IMG/VR virus record: IMGVR_UViG_3300034061_000468
Span: 1 to 39,114 of that record
Origin: a virus
Length of the DNA stretch: 39,114 bases
Strand: one strand, 5' to 3'
Position numbers and translations under genes: made by a program. The notes beneath the pieces are model-generated. The model was given only the letters and a program-made list of their open reading frames with translations. It was not told the origin of the DNA and did no database searches. Shown here one piece after another: positions 1 through 7,327 of the stretch. Within the stretch, counting starts at the first letter, position 1; the number at the start of each line of letters is the position of its first letter.

Positions 1-125
1 ATTGTGTTGTTGTGTCTAGAGCCCTAGCAAGGCTGGAGGCTTTGGAGAACATGAACGACACCCTGCGACGGGCCTTGAAGGTGCTTGATCGCAGGATCCA
101 AGAACTGGAGGATGACGGGGCATGA
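1..125 (+). CDS. 3' part of small coiled-coil protein gene (copy of 38921-39112)
   Basis: This is the downstream part of the gene that is complete at 38921-39112; the first 127 bases of the window repeat the last 127. Only residues from about Cys24 onward are present here. The end of the frame is rich in Leu, Arg, Glu and Asp with heptad-like spacing (coiled coil). Its TGA at 123-125 overlaps the ATG of the next gene at 122 (ATGA), so the two are translationally coupled. No function is recognised. Confidence 0.7.
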   Translation, partial: CVVVSRALARLEALENMNDTLRRALKVLDRRIQELEDDGA

Positions 126-127
126 AC
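1..127. repeat. Left copy of 127-bp exact terminal redundancy
   Basis: Bases 1-127 are identical to 38988-39114. The repeat lies inside coding sequence (end of a coiled-coil gene and start of the HTH gene), and 127 is a common largest assembly k-mer. I read it as the overlap of a circularised contig rather than a physical terminal repeat. Removing one copy gives a 38,987-bp genome. Confidence 0.9.
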
Positions 128-454
128 TCCAGAAAGTTGACCGAAGATCAAGTTATGGAGGTGATCAGGTTGTCACGCTCCGGGGTCAAAGGCGTTGAGA
201 TCGCAAGGCAATTCGGGGTCAGCCCACAGTTGATCTCGTTTGTACGCAAGCAGGGTTACAAGCCAACCTATCGACAGCCAGAGGAGCGCATTGTCTCTGA
301 CTTCATCGGGTGGGCAGACCTTGCAGACCGCTACAACCTACTACACCCCGAAGATCAGATTTCACCGTACGCTGCTATGAGGGCTCACGAAAGTGCCCTA
401 AACAAATTGAAGGCTTACTTTGCAAGCAGGGGCTTGACGAAGCAAGACTTCTGA
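122..454 (+). CDS. Small helix-turn-helix DNA-binding protein
   Basis: A 110-residue protein. Residues 1-48 form a likely helix-turn-helix: KLTEDQVMEVIRL, then SGVKGVEIARQFGVS, then PQLISFVRKQGY, the pattern of resolvase or transposase-type HTH domains (helix, 'EIA..FGVS' turn, recognition helix 'QLISFVRK'). The C-terminal 60 residues are helical and match nothing I know; there is no HNH or recombinase catalytic motif. The ATG overlaps the upstream stop (ATGA), and DNA polymerase starts 17 bp downstream. It is the only obvious HTH protein of the phage, which makes it the first candidate to bind the palindromes of the early region, but this is inference. It could instead be a replication accessory factor or a remnant of a homing endonuclease. 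Confidence 0.75.
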   Translation: MNSRKLTEDQVMEVIRLSRSGVKGVEIARQFGVSPQLISFVRKQGYKPTYRQPEERIVSDFIGWADLADRYNLLHPEDQISPYAAMRAHESALNKLKAYFASRGLTKQDF

Positions 455-470
455 ACTAAAAGGAGAACCC

Positions 471-2240
471 ATGCGAGTCTTTTTCGATATCGAAACCAAC
501 AACATCACAGACTGGTTGGAACTGTCGGACCTCAAGGAAATCAAGTGCATTGCCTTGGCGGTGGACGATGGTCCGGTCAAGATCGTCACTCGCGGCACAG
601 CGATCAGACTGCTGATCGAAGCCACCGAGATCATCGGCCACAACATCCTGACCTTCGACATCCCGGCCATCACCAAGTTCTCTGAAGTCCCTCATTCATT
701 CCGGGGCAAGATCTTTGACACCCTTGTAGTGGCCCGATTGCTGTATGCTCATCAACGGGAGATTGACTTCGGCCTCAAGGAGTTCCCCAAGGAACTGGTG
801 GGATCTCAAAGCCTGAAGGCTTGGGGATACCGCTTGGGGAACTCCAAGGCTGAAGCCCCTGACTTCGACGGCGAGGTCACGGAGCAGATGCTGGAGTACT
901 GCAAGCAGGATGTCGAGGTTACTAGGTCCCTGTATAAGTATCTGACCAACAGCCCCGGCTACCAGTCAGCATTGCAGGGAGGGGCCATCCGGCTTGAGCA
1001 TGAGTTTGCACTTGAGGTCCGGAGGCAGCAGCGCAACGGCTTCTCGTTCGACTATGGACGGGCAGAGGAACTGCATGGGCGGCTCCTCAAGGAGACTGTG
1101 GAGATCGAACAGCGGCTTCAAGAGTTGTTCCCTCCCAAGGTGATCGAACGAGTCTCTGAGAAGACCGGGAAGCGGCTCAAGCCCAAGGTCGAGCCGTTCA
1201 ACCCCGGTAGCCGTCTACAGATCGCCCAGCGTCTGACTGAGATGTACGGTTGGGAGCCCAAGGAGTTCACTCCTGACGGCAAGCCCCGGGTGGACGAAGC
1301 AGTCTTGGCCTCTCTGGACTACGAGGTAGCCAAGGTCCTTAGCCGCTACCTGACCATCCAGAAGCGCATTGGTCAATTGGCCGATGGCAACGAGGCTTGG
1401 ATGCGACTGGTCCGGAACGGCAAGATCCACGGGTCAGTCAACACCAACGGAGCCATCACGGGTCGCTGCACCCACTCCAAGCCGAACATGGCTCAGGTCC
1501 CTACGGATCCCGAATACCGCTCCCTGTTCATTGCCAGTCCCGGGATGGTCATGGTGGGCGTGGATGCGTCTGGGCTTGAACTGCGGTGCCTAGCGCACTA
1601 CTTGGGCCGTTACGACGGCGGTGAGTACGCCAAGCAGATCCTTGAGGGCGACATCCATTGGACCAACGCCAAGGCATTCGGTCTGGTCAAGGATGTTGAG
1701 TTCGACCGCAACAACCCGGAACACAAGGCCATCCGCAACCAAGCCAAGGGTGCCATCTATGCCCTGATCTATGGGGCAGGAAACGACAAGTTGGGTTTCG
1801 TTCTGGATGGAGACAAGAAGCGTGGGGCCCGTGCCCGTGCCAACTTTGAGGCCAAGGTCCCGGCATACCTGAAACTCAAGGATGATGTCTCAACTACCCT
1901 GAAGGTCAACGGGTTCATCCGGGGCATTGACGGTCGCCCCTTGTACCCACGGTCAGAACACGCAGCCCTGAACACCCTGCTTCAGTCCGCGGGTGCTGTG
2001 GTGATGAAGGAGGCGTGTGTGCTGCTGCACTTAAAGGCAACATACAGCCCCGACCCCATCCCGCTTCGTCAACTTGCTTCGGTCCACGATGAGTACCAAT
2101 TTGAAGTTCCCCATGAGTTTGCCGACAGGACTGGTAAGATCGCAACATGGGCAATCACCGAAGCGGGAAACAGGTACAACTTCCGATGCCGCCTCGACGG
2201 CGAGTTTCGTACCGGGGCAAACTGGGCCGAAACGCATTGA
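471..2240 (+). CDS. Family A DNA polymerase with 3'-5' exonuclease (T7 gp5-like)
   Basis: The replicative polymerase, 589 residues. The 3'-5' exonuclease domain has Exo I DIETN (D6, E8), Exo II HNILTFD (H57-D63) and Exo III YCKQD (Y143, D147). The polymerase domain has motif A DASGLELR (D365), the O-helix RNQAKGAIYALIYG (R422, K426, Tyr430, Y434) and motif C HDE (539-541). The C-terminus ends NWAETH, close to the T7 end, so the gene is complete. T7 gp5 is 704 residues; most of the difference is in the thumb, where about 30 residues (roughly 215-245) replace the T7 thioredoxin-binding segment before the conserved FNPGSR. Tyr430 corresponds to E. coli Pol I position 762. A clear AAGGAG ribosome site lies 8-10 bp before the ATG. 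The gene is followed by an endonuclease gene whose start overlaps its stop. Confidence 0.97.
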   Translation: MRVFFDIETNNITDWLELSDLKEIKCIALAVDDGPVKIVTRGTAIRLLIEATEIIGHNILTFDIPAITKFSEVPHSFRGKIFDTLVVARLLYAHQREIDFGLKEFPKELVGSQSLKAWGYRLGNSKAEAPDFDGEVTEQMLEYCKQDVEVTRSLYKYLTNSPGYQSALQGGAIRLEHEFALEVRRQQRNGFSFDYGRAEELHGRLLKETVEIEQRLQELFPPKVIERVSEKTGKRLKPKVEPFNPGSRLQIAQRLTEMYGWEPKEFTPDGKPRVDEAVLASLDYEVAKVLSRYLTIQKRIGQLADGNEAWMRLVRNGKIHGSVNTNGAITGRCTHSKPNMAQVPTDPEYRSLFIASPGMVMVGVDASGLELRCLAHYLGRYDGGEYAKQILEGDIHWTNAKAFGLVKDVEFDRNNPEHKAIRNQAKGAIYALIYGAGNDKLGFVLDGDKKRGARARANFEAKVPAYLKLKDDVSTTLKVNGFIRGIDGRPLYPRSEHAALNTLLQSAGAVVMKEACVLLHLKATYSPDPIPLRQLASVHDEYQFEVPHEFADRTGKIATWAITEAGNRYNFRCRLDGEFRTGANWAETH

Positions 2241-2569
2241 CCGCCTACTCAGCAGGAATGCTGGATGGCGAGGGATGCATCTTCTGGAAGAACACCCCAT
2301 GTGTGGAAGTGACCAACAAGCATCGTCCAGTACTGGAGTTGTTCCAGTCTGAGTGGGGCGGACGGGTACGGGAAAAGGATCGGGGTGTCTTCTGTTGGAG
2401 TCTGTACGGTAGTAACGCCATGGAGTACCTACAGGATGCTGCTAAGTACTCCGTGATCAAGTATCCACAGATCGTGGCTTTGTATCTGGCTCGACAAGCG
2501 CGTAATCCTAAGACCAGAGAAGTCTTTCTTAAAACACTCAAGAGGCTCAAAAGTGTCTACACCAATTGA
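2237..2569 (+). CDS. LAGLIDADG-type homing endonuclease (single motif)
   Basis: The frame carries the motif AYSAGMLDGEGCIFW, the signature of LAGLIDADG homing endonucleases (form 'LAGLIDGEGCI'), followed by a beta-rich stretch and a basic helical C-terminus. A single motif implies action as a homodimer. The start is uncertain. A TTG at 2237 overlaps the polymerase stop as TTGA, and TTGA starts are used by the large terminase and RusA genes of this phage, giving 110 residues with the motif at residues 3-17. The frame is also open from an ATG at 2147 inside the polymerase gene (140 residues). No intron or intein is visible in the polymerase, so this looks like a free-standing endonuclease just behind a conserved gene. 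The next gene starts inside its 3' end. Confidence 0.75.
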   Translation: MTAYSAGMLDGEGCIFWKNTPCVEVTNKHRPVLELFQSEWGGRVREKDRGVFCWSLYGSNAMEYLQDAAKYSVIKYPQIVALYLARQARNPKTREVFLKTLKRLKSVYTN

Positions 2570-2756
2570 ATTCGTTTCGACTGGAGAACTGCTCCGTGAA
2601 CTCAAGTCTCGCTTTGACGAGATGCTGTTCGTGGGGTTTCAGGCAACAACTCCCAACAACGACTCGTACACCGTGACGGCCAAGGGTTCCATGCATGGGA
2701 CCATGGGGCTGATTACGATGGCTCAACGGGCCACAGAGGGGGAACACGATGAGTAA
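2553..2756 (+). CDS. Conserved small phage protein of unknown function
   Basis: A 67-residue protein starting with GTG inside the end of the endonuclease gene and ending inside the start of the exonuclease gene (overlap 2749-2756), so it is embedded in the replication operon. The N-terminal ELLRELKSRFDEMLFVGFQ resembles short proteins seen between polymerase and exonuclease in T7-like phages of aquatic bacteria. The rest is beta-like and polar with no catalytic motif or membrane segment. It may be an accessory factor of replication. Function unknown. Confidence 0.75.
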   Translation: MSTPIEFVSTGELLRELKSRFDEMLFVGFQATTPNNDSYTVTAKGSMHGTMGLITMAQRATEGEHDE

Positions 2757-3489
2757 GTACACCTTTGATCGGATGCTGGTTGATGGCGACATCCTGATCT
2801 ATTCCGTGTGTTCCGCCGTCGAGTATGTCGCTAGGTTTGACGATGACACCGATGTTGTATTCGGTAACACCAAGGAAGCCCTAGCGATCTGTGAAGAAAC
2901 CCTAGAGAATTGGAGCAAGAAACTCAATGCAGCGCGCCCAGTTATTGCGTTTACGGGAACCGAAAATTTCCGCAAGGATGTCTACCCCGACTACAAGAGC
3001 CACCGAAAGTCCTGCCGCAAGCCCTGTGGATACAAGTCCATCAAGTCAATGTTGCAGGATCGGTTCGATGTGTTGGTTGAGCCGCGCCTTGAAGGCGACG
3101 ATATTCTCGGTCTGGTTCAGACTGATGGTCGCTATGAAAAGACCGTCATCGTGTCCTCCGACAAAGACCTGACAAGCGTCCCGGGGTGGCTCTGGAACCC
3201 CGACAAGGATGAGGAGGCCCGGGAGATCACTTGTAATGAAGCCGACCAAATGTTTCTTACACAAGTGCTGACTGGAGACAAGACTGACGGCTACCCCGGG
3301 CTAGAGGGTGTGGGCCCTGTGACCGCTGCCAAGATCCTGAAGCAGGGTACTTGGGACGAGGTCGTGGGTGCCTACGAGAAGGCTGGATTCACCGTTGAGT
3401 ATGCGTTGACACAGGCTAGATGTGCTAGAATTCTTCGATCTGGCGAGTACCGCTGGGACACTAAGGAGATCAAACTATGGACCCCATGA
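2749..3489 (+). CDS. 5'-3' exonuclease of the FEN/T7 gp6 family
   Basis: A 246-residue flap-type 5'-3' exonuclease, which removes RNA primers and degrades host DNA in T7-like phages. Metal-binding acidic residues are in order: VDGD (D12, D14), EGDD (E115, D117, D118), SSDKD (D138, D140) and TGDKTD (D177, D180). The helix-hairpin-helix DNA-binding segment GLEGVGPVTAAKIL is at 184-197. T7 gp6 is about 300 residues, so this is a compact version. Its start overlaps the previous gene by 8 bases and its end overlaps the next by 13, in the same position as gene 6 behind gene 5 in T7. Confidence 0.95.
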   Translation: MSKYTFDRMLVDGDILIYSVCSAVEYVARFDDDTDVVFGNTKEALAICEETLENWSKKLNAARPVIAFTGTENFRKDVYPDYKSHRKSCRKPCGYKSIKSMLQDRFDVLVEPRLEGDDILGLVQTDGRYEKTVIVSSDKDLTSVPGWLWNPDKDEEAREITCNEADQMFLTQVLTGDKTDGYPGLEGVGPVTAAKILKQGTWDEVVGAYEKAGFTVEYALTQARCARILRSGEYRWDTKEIKLWTP

Positions 3490-3815
3490 ACCGTTCACGA
3501 CTGTTGACCACCCACAAGGAACTGACTGATGAGGCCCGGGCCCTGTCTGAGCGTAAGAACCACGACTACTCCGGGGGCAAGGACGATACCCACCCCTTCC
3601 TCAACTTCACCCGCTGTGAGGCCATGGGGATCTGTAAGACTGAGGCTGGGATCATGGTCCGCCTGACGGACAAGATGTCCCGCCTTAGTACCTTCATTAC
3701 GACAGGGGAGTTCAAGGTCAAGGACGAGGCCCTCCGGGATACCGTGCTGGACATCATCAATTATGTGGTGATTCTCTACGCCTATGTCCAGTCCCAGAAG
3801 GAATCCGGGAAGTGA
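3477..3815 (+). CDS. Nucleotide modification associated domain 1 (DUF1599)-like protein
   Basis: A 112-residue all-helical protein. The stretch MVRLTDKMSRLSTFIT, then VKDEALRDTVLDIINYVVI, is typical of the DUF1599/Nmad1 family, a MazG/dUTPase-like helical fold found in phages and often near nucleotide metabolism genes. NHDYSGGKDD near residue 30 is also characteristic of the family. A role in handling modified or non-canonical nucleotides is proposed for the family but not proven. The start at 3477 is supported by a TAAGGAG ribosome site about 8 bp upstream; a second ATG lies at 3486. The stop overlaps the next start (GTGA). Confidence 0.85.
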   Translation: MDPMNRSRLLTTHKELTDEARALSERKNHDYSGGKDDTHPFLNFTRCEAMGICKTEAGIMVRLTDKMSRLSTFITTGEFKVKDEALRDTVLDIINYVVILYAYVQSQKESGK

Positions 3816-4024
3816 ATAACGACATTTCTAAGGAGGCAAATACCCCAGTTCCAATAATTAAGTTGGAAATGCTGGGATATCTCGACAAGGTCTTCCCGGA
3901 AAAGTGTGCAATTCTGGGCGAGACTCAGGACTCCATCTTCTATGCGGCTGGTCAACGATCCGTTGTTCGTTACCTGTTCCGGTTGTATGAAGAGCAACAA
4001 GAGGCACAATGGAAGCGTGACTAA
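3812..4024 (+). CDS. Conserved hypothetical small protein
   Basis: A 70-residue protein with a GTG start overlapping the previous stop (GTGA at 3812) and a stop overlapping the next ATG. The core MLGYLDKVFPEKCAILGE, then AGQRSVVRYLFRLYEEQ, resembles small proteins found just ahead of the portal in related phages. It is soluble and charged, with no motif of known activity. Its place between the replication and structural genes suggests a late, possibly virion-associated role. Confidence 0.75.
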   Translation: MNNDISKEANTPVPIIKLEMLGYLDKVFPEKCAILGETQDSIFYAAGQRSVVRYLFRLYEEQQEAQWKRD

Positions 4025-4272
4025 TGGGATCATTTGCGGATTTTCTATCGCGGACTACTGCAAACTTCGCAATGCCTTTTTCTCCCAGCCTGCGTCGAAA
4101 GATTAGGGCTCAACACGGCAGAATCCACAAGCGTATGGGCTTGCGTGTTAACGGGAAGAAGTGGGAAGTCCCGTATCCAGAAACCAAGTCTCCTAGCATT
4201 GCAGCCTCTCGTTATAAGATCCCCTCAACCCGTACTGTCGGAACGGTCGGAAATCCCTCATACAAGGTTTAA
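4024..4272 (+). CDS. Small basic hypothetical protein
   Basis: An 82-residue protein rich in Arg, Lys, Ser and Pro with a predicted pI well above neutral. The ATG overlaps the previous stop (TAATG). Another frame is open over the same bases (4034-4375), but only this frame has the tight junctions on both sides that are usual here. There is no membrane segment or known domain. The position just before the portal block suggests a small virion or assembly protein. Confidence 0.6.
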   Translation: MGSFADFLSRTTANFAMPFSPSLRRKIRAQHGRIHKRMGLRVNGKKWEVPYPETKSPSIAASRYKIPSTRTVGTVGNPSYKV

Positions 4273-4275
4273 CCT

Positions 4276-4488
4276 ATGTGCTTTTTCAGCAGCCCCCGTG
4301 TTCAAGCGCCGCCGCCCGCTCCTGAAATCAAGTTGCCTGAGCCCCCACCTCCGGCTATTCAGTCTGCTCCTATGACGCAGAGCCGTCCCAAGACCCCCAG
4401 CGATGTAAACCCGCTGTTCAAGCGGCGCGGCAAGAAGTCCCTTACGATTCAAATGGGTTCGACTTCCTCCTACACCCCGGGAATGTAA
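4276..4488 (+). CDS. Proline-rich small virion-associated protein (T7 gp6.7/7.3 position)
   Basis: A 70-residue protein with a proline-rich N-terminal half (PPPAPEIKLPEPPPP) and a short C-terminal KKSLTIQM motif. Proteins of this build and size lie directly upstream of the portal in many T7-like phages and are thought to be minor head or tail components, the position of T7 gp6.7 and gp7.3. The start MCF is 3 bases after the previous stop, and the stop abuts the portal ATG. No enzyme motif is present. Confidence 0.7.
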   Translation: MCFFSSPRVQAPPPAPEIKLPEPPPPAIQSAPMTQSRPKTPSDVNPLFKRRGKKSLTIQMGSTSSYTPGM

Positions 4489-6021
4489 ATGCCTGAAACT
4501 GGTAAGGCCCTATACCTCCACTTGGAGAATCAGCGGTACTCGTATCTTGAACGAGCCCGCGATTGCTCCCGTCTTACGCTTCCGCACCTGATGCCCGACG
4601 ATGGGGATCAGCGGTCGCAGAAGTTCGTGACCCCGTACCAGTCCATTGGTGCCCGTGGGGTGAACAACCTTGCTAGTGCCCTGCTGCTGTCCCTGCTGCC
4701 CCCAAACGCCCCGTTCTTCCGGTTTGTGATCGATCCGCAGGCCGCGAAGAACCTAGAGGCCCTGAATCCACGGGCCAAGGGCGAGGCTGAAAAGTCTCTG
4801 GCAGACATGGAGCGAATGATCGCCAAGGAGATCGAAGTACTGAACATCCGGGTTTCGCTGTTTGAAGCCCTGAAGCAGTTGATCGTCTGTGGCAATGTCC
4901 TGCTGTACTTCCCCGATGACGGCCCCATGCGGGTCATTCGGCTGGACCGTTATGTGGTCAAGCGCGATCCCATGGGCCATGTCCGGAAGATCGTGATCAA
5001 GGAGACTGTGGCTCCTGCTGTACTGCCTCCTGAAGCAGCGGAGATTGCCAAATCTTGTATGTGCAGCCACGAAGACACCGTGGATCTGTACACCTGTTGT
5101 CATGTGCTGCCCGATGGTAAGGTCGAGGTCTACCAAGAGATTGGTGGGACCGTCCTTCCAGACAGCACCATTACCTACCCCGCAGAGCGGAACCCGTTCC
5201 TTGCCTTGCGTATGAACCGGGTGGATGGTGAGGACTATGGCCGCTCGTATGTCGAGCAGTACTATGGGGACCTAGTTTCCCTAGATAGCCTGCGTAAGAG
5301 CATCGTGGAGGGATCTGCGGCTGCGGCCAAGGTCCTGTTCCTGATCAACCCTGTCGGCACTACCCGCCCCAAGAAGGTCGCCCAGAGCCCCAACGGGGCC
5401 ATCATTGAGGGCAACGCGGCGGATGTGACGGTTCTTCAGGTCAACAAGGCTGCTGACTTCAGCGTGGCCTTGCAGACCATGAATTCCATTAACGAGAGCC
5501 TGAGTTACGCCTTCCTGCTGACTGAGGCTTCGATTCGGAACGCAGAGCGGGTTACGGCTGAAGAGATCCGGTTGGTGACCCAGAGTATCGAACGGCAACT
5601 TGGTGGCATCTACAGCCTCCTGTCGCAGGAATTCCAGTTGCCGCTGGTCCAGCGCATTATGGATCGCATGATCAAGGCCAAGAAGATGCCTAAGATCGAT
5701 AAGAAGTTTGTGACTCCAGCGATTGTGACTGGTGTCGATGCTCTGGGTCGTGGCAACGATCTGAACCGCCTTGATGTTTATCTTCAGGGAATTGGACAAA
5801 TCTTGGGCCCACAGGGACTTCAGCAGTATATTGATCTGCGAGAGTACATGAACCGTCGTGCCGCTTCGCTTGGCATCGACACGGCGGGACTGGTCAAGAC
5901 TGAAGAGCAAATTCAGCAGGAGCAGCAGATGGCTATGCAGCAACAGATGCTCCAGCAGAATACTCCGACGATGGTCCAGAGTGCTAGTCGAGTTGCCGAG
6001 CAGAGAGCCCTTGAACAGTAA
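4489..6021 (+). CDS. Portal (head-to-tail connector) protein, T7 gp8-like
   Basis: A 510-residue protein matching the podovirus head-to-tail joining family. The early region YLERARDCSRLTLPHLMP, then GARGVNNLASALLLSLLPP, is the standard portal opening. The SLSYAFLLTEASIRNAERVTAEEIR region is the conserved helical segment of the wing and stem. The C-terminus is rich in Gln and Met. The length is close to T7 gp8 (536). It forms the dodecameric ring at one vertex through which DNA is packed by terminase and to which the tail tubular proteins attach. Its TAA overlaps the scaffold ATG by one base. Confidence 0.96.
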   Translation: MPETGKALYLHLENQRYSYLERARDCSRLTLPHLMPDDGDQRSQKFVTPYQSIGARGVNNLASALLLSLLPPNAPFFRFVIDPQAAKNLEALNPRAKGEAEKSLADMERMIAKEIEVLNIRVSLFEALKQLIVCGNVLLYFPDDGPMRVIRLDRYVVKRDPMGHVRKIVIKETVAPAVLPPEAAEIAKSCMCSHEDTVDLYTCCHVLPDGKVEVYQEIGGTVLPDSTITYPAERNPFLALRMNRVDGEDYGRSYVEQYYGDLVSLDSLRKSIVEGSAAAAKVLFLINPVGTTRPKKVAQSPNGAIIEGNAADVTVLQVNKAADFSVALQTMNSINESLSYAFLLTEASIRNAERVTAEEIRLVTQSIERQLGGIYSLLSQEFQLPLVQRIMDRMIKAKKMPKIDKKFVTPAIVTGVDALGRGNDLNRLDVYLQGIGQILGPQGLQQYIDLREYMNRRAASLGIDTAGLVKTEEQIQQEQQMAMQQQMLQQNTPTMVQSASRVAEQRALEQ

Positions 6022-6761
6022 TGAGTAATCACCAGCAAGTTACGATTGTCCGAGACACCGCAGAAAGCAACAACGAAGTGGACGCTTTGGCTCAGGCCGT
6101 AGCAGAGGCACAGGGTACGGCTTCGGCCCAGACTGAAACTCCGCAGTCGCGTCCTGAGTGGCTTCCCCAGAAGTTCCAGAGCCCCGAAGATCTCGCTAAG
6201 GCTTACGGCGAACTGGAAAAGAAGGTGGGAACCAAGGAGGCTCCCAAGGCTGGCTTTGAGAACCTTGAGCAGTACTCGACCGAGTTCTACCAGAACGGCG
6301 ACCTGAGCGACGAATCGATTCAGGCCATCACCACCAACATGGGCATTCCGGAGCAGATCGTCCGGGCCTATGTGGAGGGTCAGAAGGCCGTCATGGATCA
6401 GCAGTTCAGTTCTGTGATGGGTCTTGTTGGGGGCGAATCCCAGTACGAGTCCATGACTTCGTGGGCTGCTGAGAACCTGCCGGAAGACGAGGTTGACGCT
6501 TTCAACCAGATCATGGACAGCGGTAACCTCAGCACGATCAAGGTTGCCGTGCAGGGCCTGTGGGCTCGTTACGGCCAGACCAACGGCAACCCCGGAGTCA
6601 AGTTGATTCAGGGTGAAACCGTGGGACCGTCGGGTGGTGCCTTCCGCAGCGTTGCTGAGATCGTGCAGGCCATGAAGGATCCCCGGTACGCCAAGGACCC
6701 CGCGTATCGTTCGGATGTCGAGAAGCGGGTCGCCCTGTCTAACGCTATGGGAGTCCGCTAA
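6021..6761 (+). CDS. Capsid assembly scaffolding protein, T7 gp9-like
   Basis: A 246-residue acidic, helical protein between portal and capsid genes. The segment RPEWLPQKFQSPEDLAKAYGEL, with its following Lys-rich stretch, is the hallmark of podovirus scaffolds, and the C-terminus carries the usual basic helix that contacts capsid subunits (DPRYAKDPAYRSDVEKRVAL). The T7 homologue has about 300 residues. It directs procapsid assembly and leaves before maturation. Start and stop overlap both neighbours by one base. Confidence 0.93.
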   Translation: MSNHQQVTIVRDTAESNNEVDALAQAVAEAQGTASAQTETPQSRPEWLPQKFQSPEDLAKAYGELEKKVGTKEAPKAGFENLEQYSTEFYQNGDLSDESIQAITTNMGIPEQIVRAYVEGQKAVMDQQFSSVMGLVGGESQYESMTSWAAENLPEDEVDAFNQIMDSGNLSTIKVAVQGLWARYGQTNGNPGVKLIQGETVGPSGGAFRSVAEIVQAMKDPRYAKDPAYRSDVEKRVALSNAMGVR

Positions 6762-6943
6762 TGAAGAAGAACCCGAAGACTACCGTCCTTGGCATTGCCA
6801 CGATCCTGACCGCTGTTTCGTCGGCTGTGATCGCCCTGCTGGATAACGACCCGGCTACCGTGTTTGATGTTGCTTCGGTGGTCGCTGCCGTTACCGCTGG
6901 TCTTGGCCTGATTCTTGCCAAGGATGCCGACAAGGCGGCGTAA
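6761..6943 (+). CDS. Small two-helix membrane protein, holin-like
   Basis: A 60-residue protein with a short basic N-terminus (MKKNPK) and two hydrophobic segments: residues 7-27 (TVLGIATILTAVSSAVIALL) and about 35-54 (FDVASVVAAVTAGLGLILA), ending KDADKAA. Size and topology fit a class II holin, and proteins of this type are often annotated so, but here it lies between scaffold and capsid rather than behind the tail fibre. The phage has a second holin candidate at 21433. The overlapping small genes after it may form a lysis-related group. Confidence 0.75.
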   Translation: MKKNPKTTVLGIATILTAVSSAVIALLDNDPATVFDVASVVAAVTAGLGLILAKDADKAA

Positions 6944-7167
6944 TGGGTTGGATCTACCAACTGGTTACTTCGATCCTGCACTTCATTGAACGGCTTGCAT
7001 CTAAGGAAGTCAAAGGTGAAAACGCTGATCCTAATGCTGGGGGCGTTCGTGACCGCTTCCGTAGGCGGGTGCAACAGCACCGTGATTCTGGTCCCTCCGG
7101 GAACTCCTGTTCAACTGGCGGAACCTGTCAAGGCGCGTGTGTTCGTTGTGCAGAAAGACGGGACTAA
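6943..7167 (+). CDS. Small hypothetical protein overlapping a lipoprotein gene
   Basis: A 74-residue frame that starts on the previous stop (TAATG). Its first 25 residues (MGWIYQLVTSILHFIERLAS) form an amphipathic or weakly hydrophobic helix. From 7016 on, the frame overlaps the lipoprotein gene in another register and reads as Arg/Gly/Ser/Cys-rich sequence. The tight start favours translation, but the low-complexity C-terminus may be only a by-product of the overlapping gene. The nested arrangement recalls spanin pairs, though this is not a recognisable i-spanin. Confidence 0.4.
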   Translation: MGWIYQLVTSILHFIERLASKEVKGENADPNAGGVRDRFRRRVQQHRDSGPSGNSCSTGGTCQGACVRCAERRD

Positions 7168-7261
7168 GGTGATGTCTTCCAACCGGGTGGAAATTCCTGC
7201 TGGTTGGTGGGCTGCTGATGTTCCAGAAGACACCGGGGAAATCCCGGCGGGAAGTCCATAA
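7016..7261 (+). CDS. Small outer-membrane-type lipoprotein
   Basis: An 81-residue protein from a GTG at 7016, with AAGGAAG about 7 bp upstream. The frame is also open from a TTG at 6986. Starting at 7016 gives a short lipoprotein signal: Met-Lys, a hydrophobic core (TLILMLGAFVTASV) and a VGGC lipobox near residue 22. The mature part (NSTVILVPPGTPVQLAEPVKA, then NRVEIPAGWWAADVP) belongs to a type I recall in many phages with unknown role. An Rz1-like role in lysis is possible from the lipid anchor and the overlapping upstream frame, but it lacks the proline-rich body of typical o-spanins. Confidence 0.7.
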   Translation: MKTLILMLGAFVTASVGGCNSTVILVPPGTPVQLAEPVKARVFVVQKDGTKVMSSNRVEIPAGWWAADVPEDTGEIPAGSP

Positions 7262-7289
7262 CATCCCCTTTAACTCCGGACTTCCCCTT

Positions 7290-7327
7290 GAGCCCATACG
7301 GTTTATTCCGGTGGGCTCTTTTCATTT
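7290..7327 (+). terminator. Rho-independent terminator upstream of the capsid gene
   Basis: GAGCCCA at 7290-7296 pairs with TGGGCTC at 7312-7318, with CGG/CCG inside, and is followed by TTTTCATTT. It ends transcription from the portal-scaffold side just before the capsid gene. Confidence 0.85.

Noticed and set aside
14-28. Further palindrome copy at GTCTAGAGCCCTAGC (also at 39001-39015)
   Set aside because: Only the left arm matches; the right arm is changed and the site lies inside coding sequence of the coiled-coil gene.
4034-4375. 113-codon frame overlapping two small genes before the portal
   Set aside because: It would displace two frames with tight stop-start junctions, and its sequence has no ribosome site or family resemblance.
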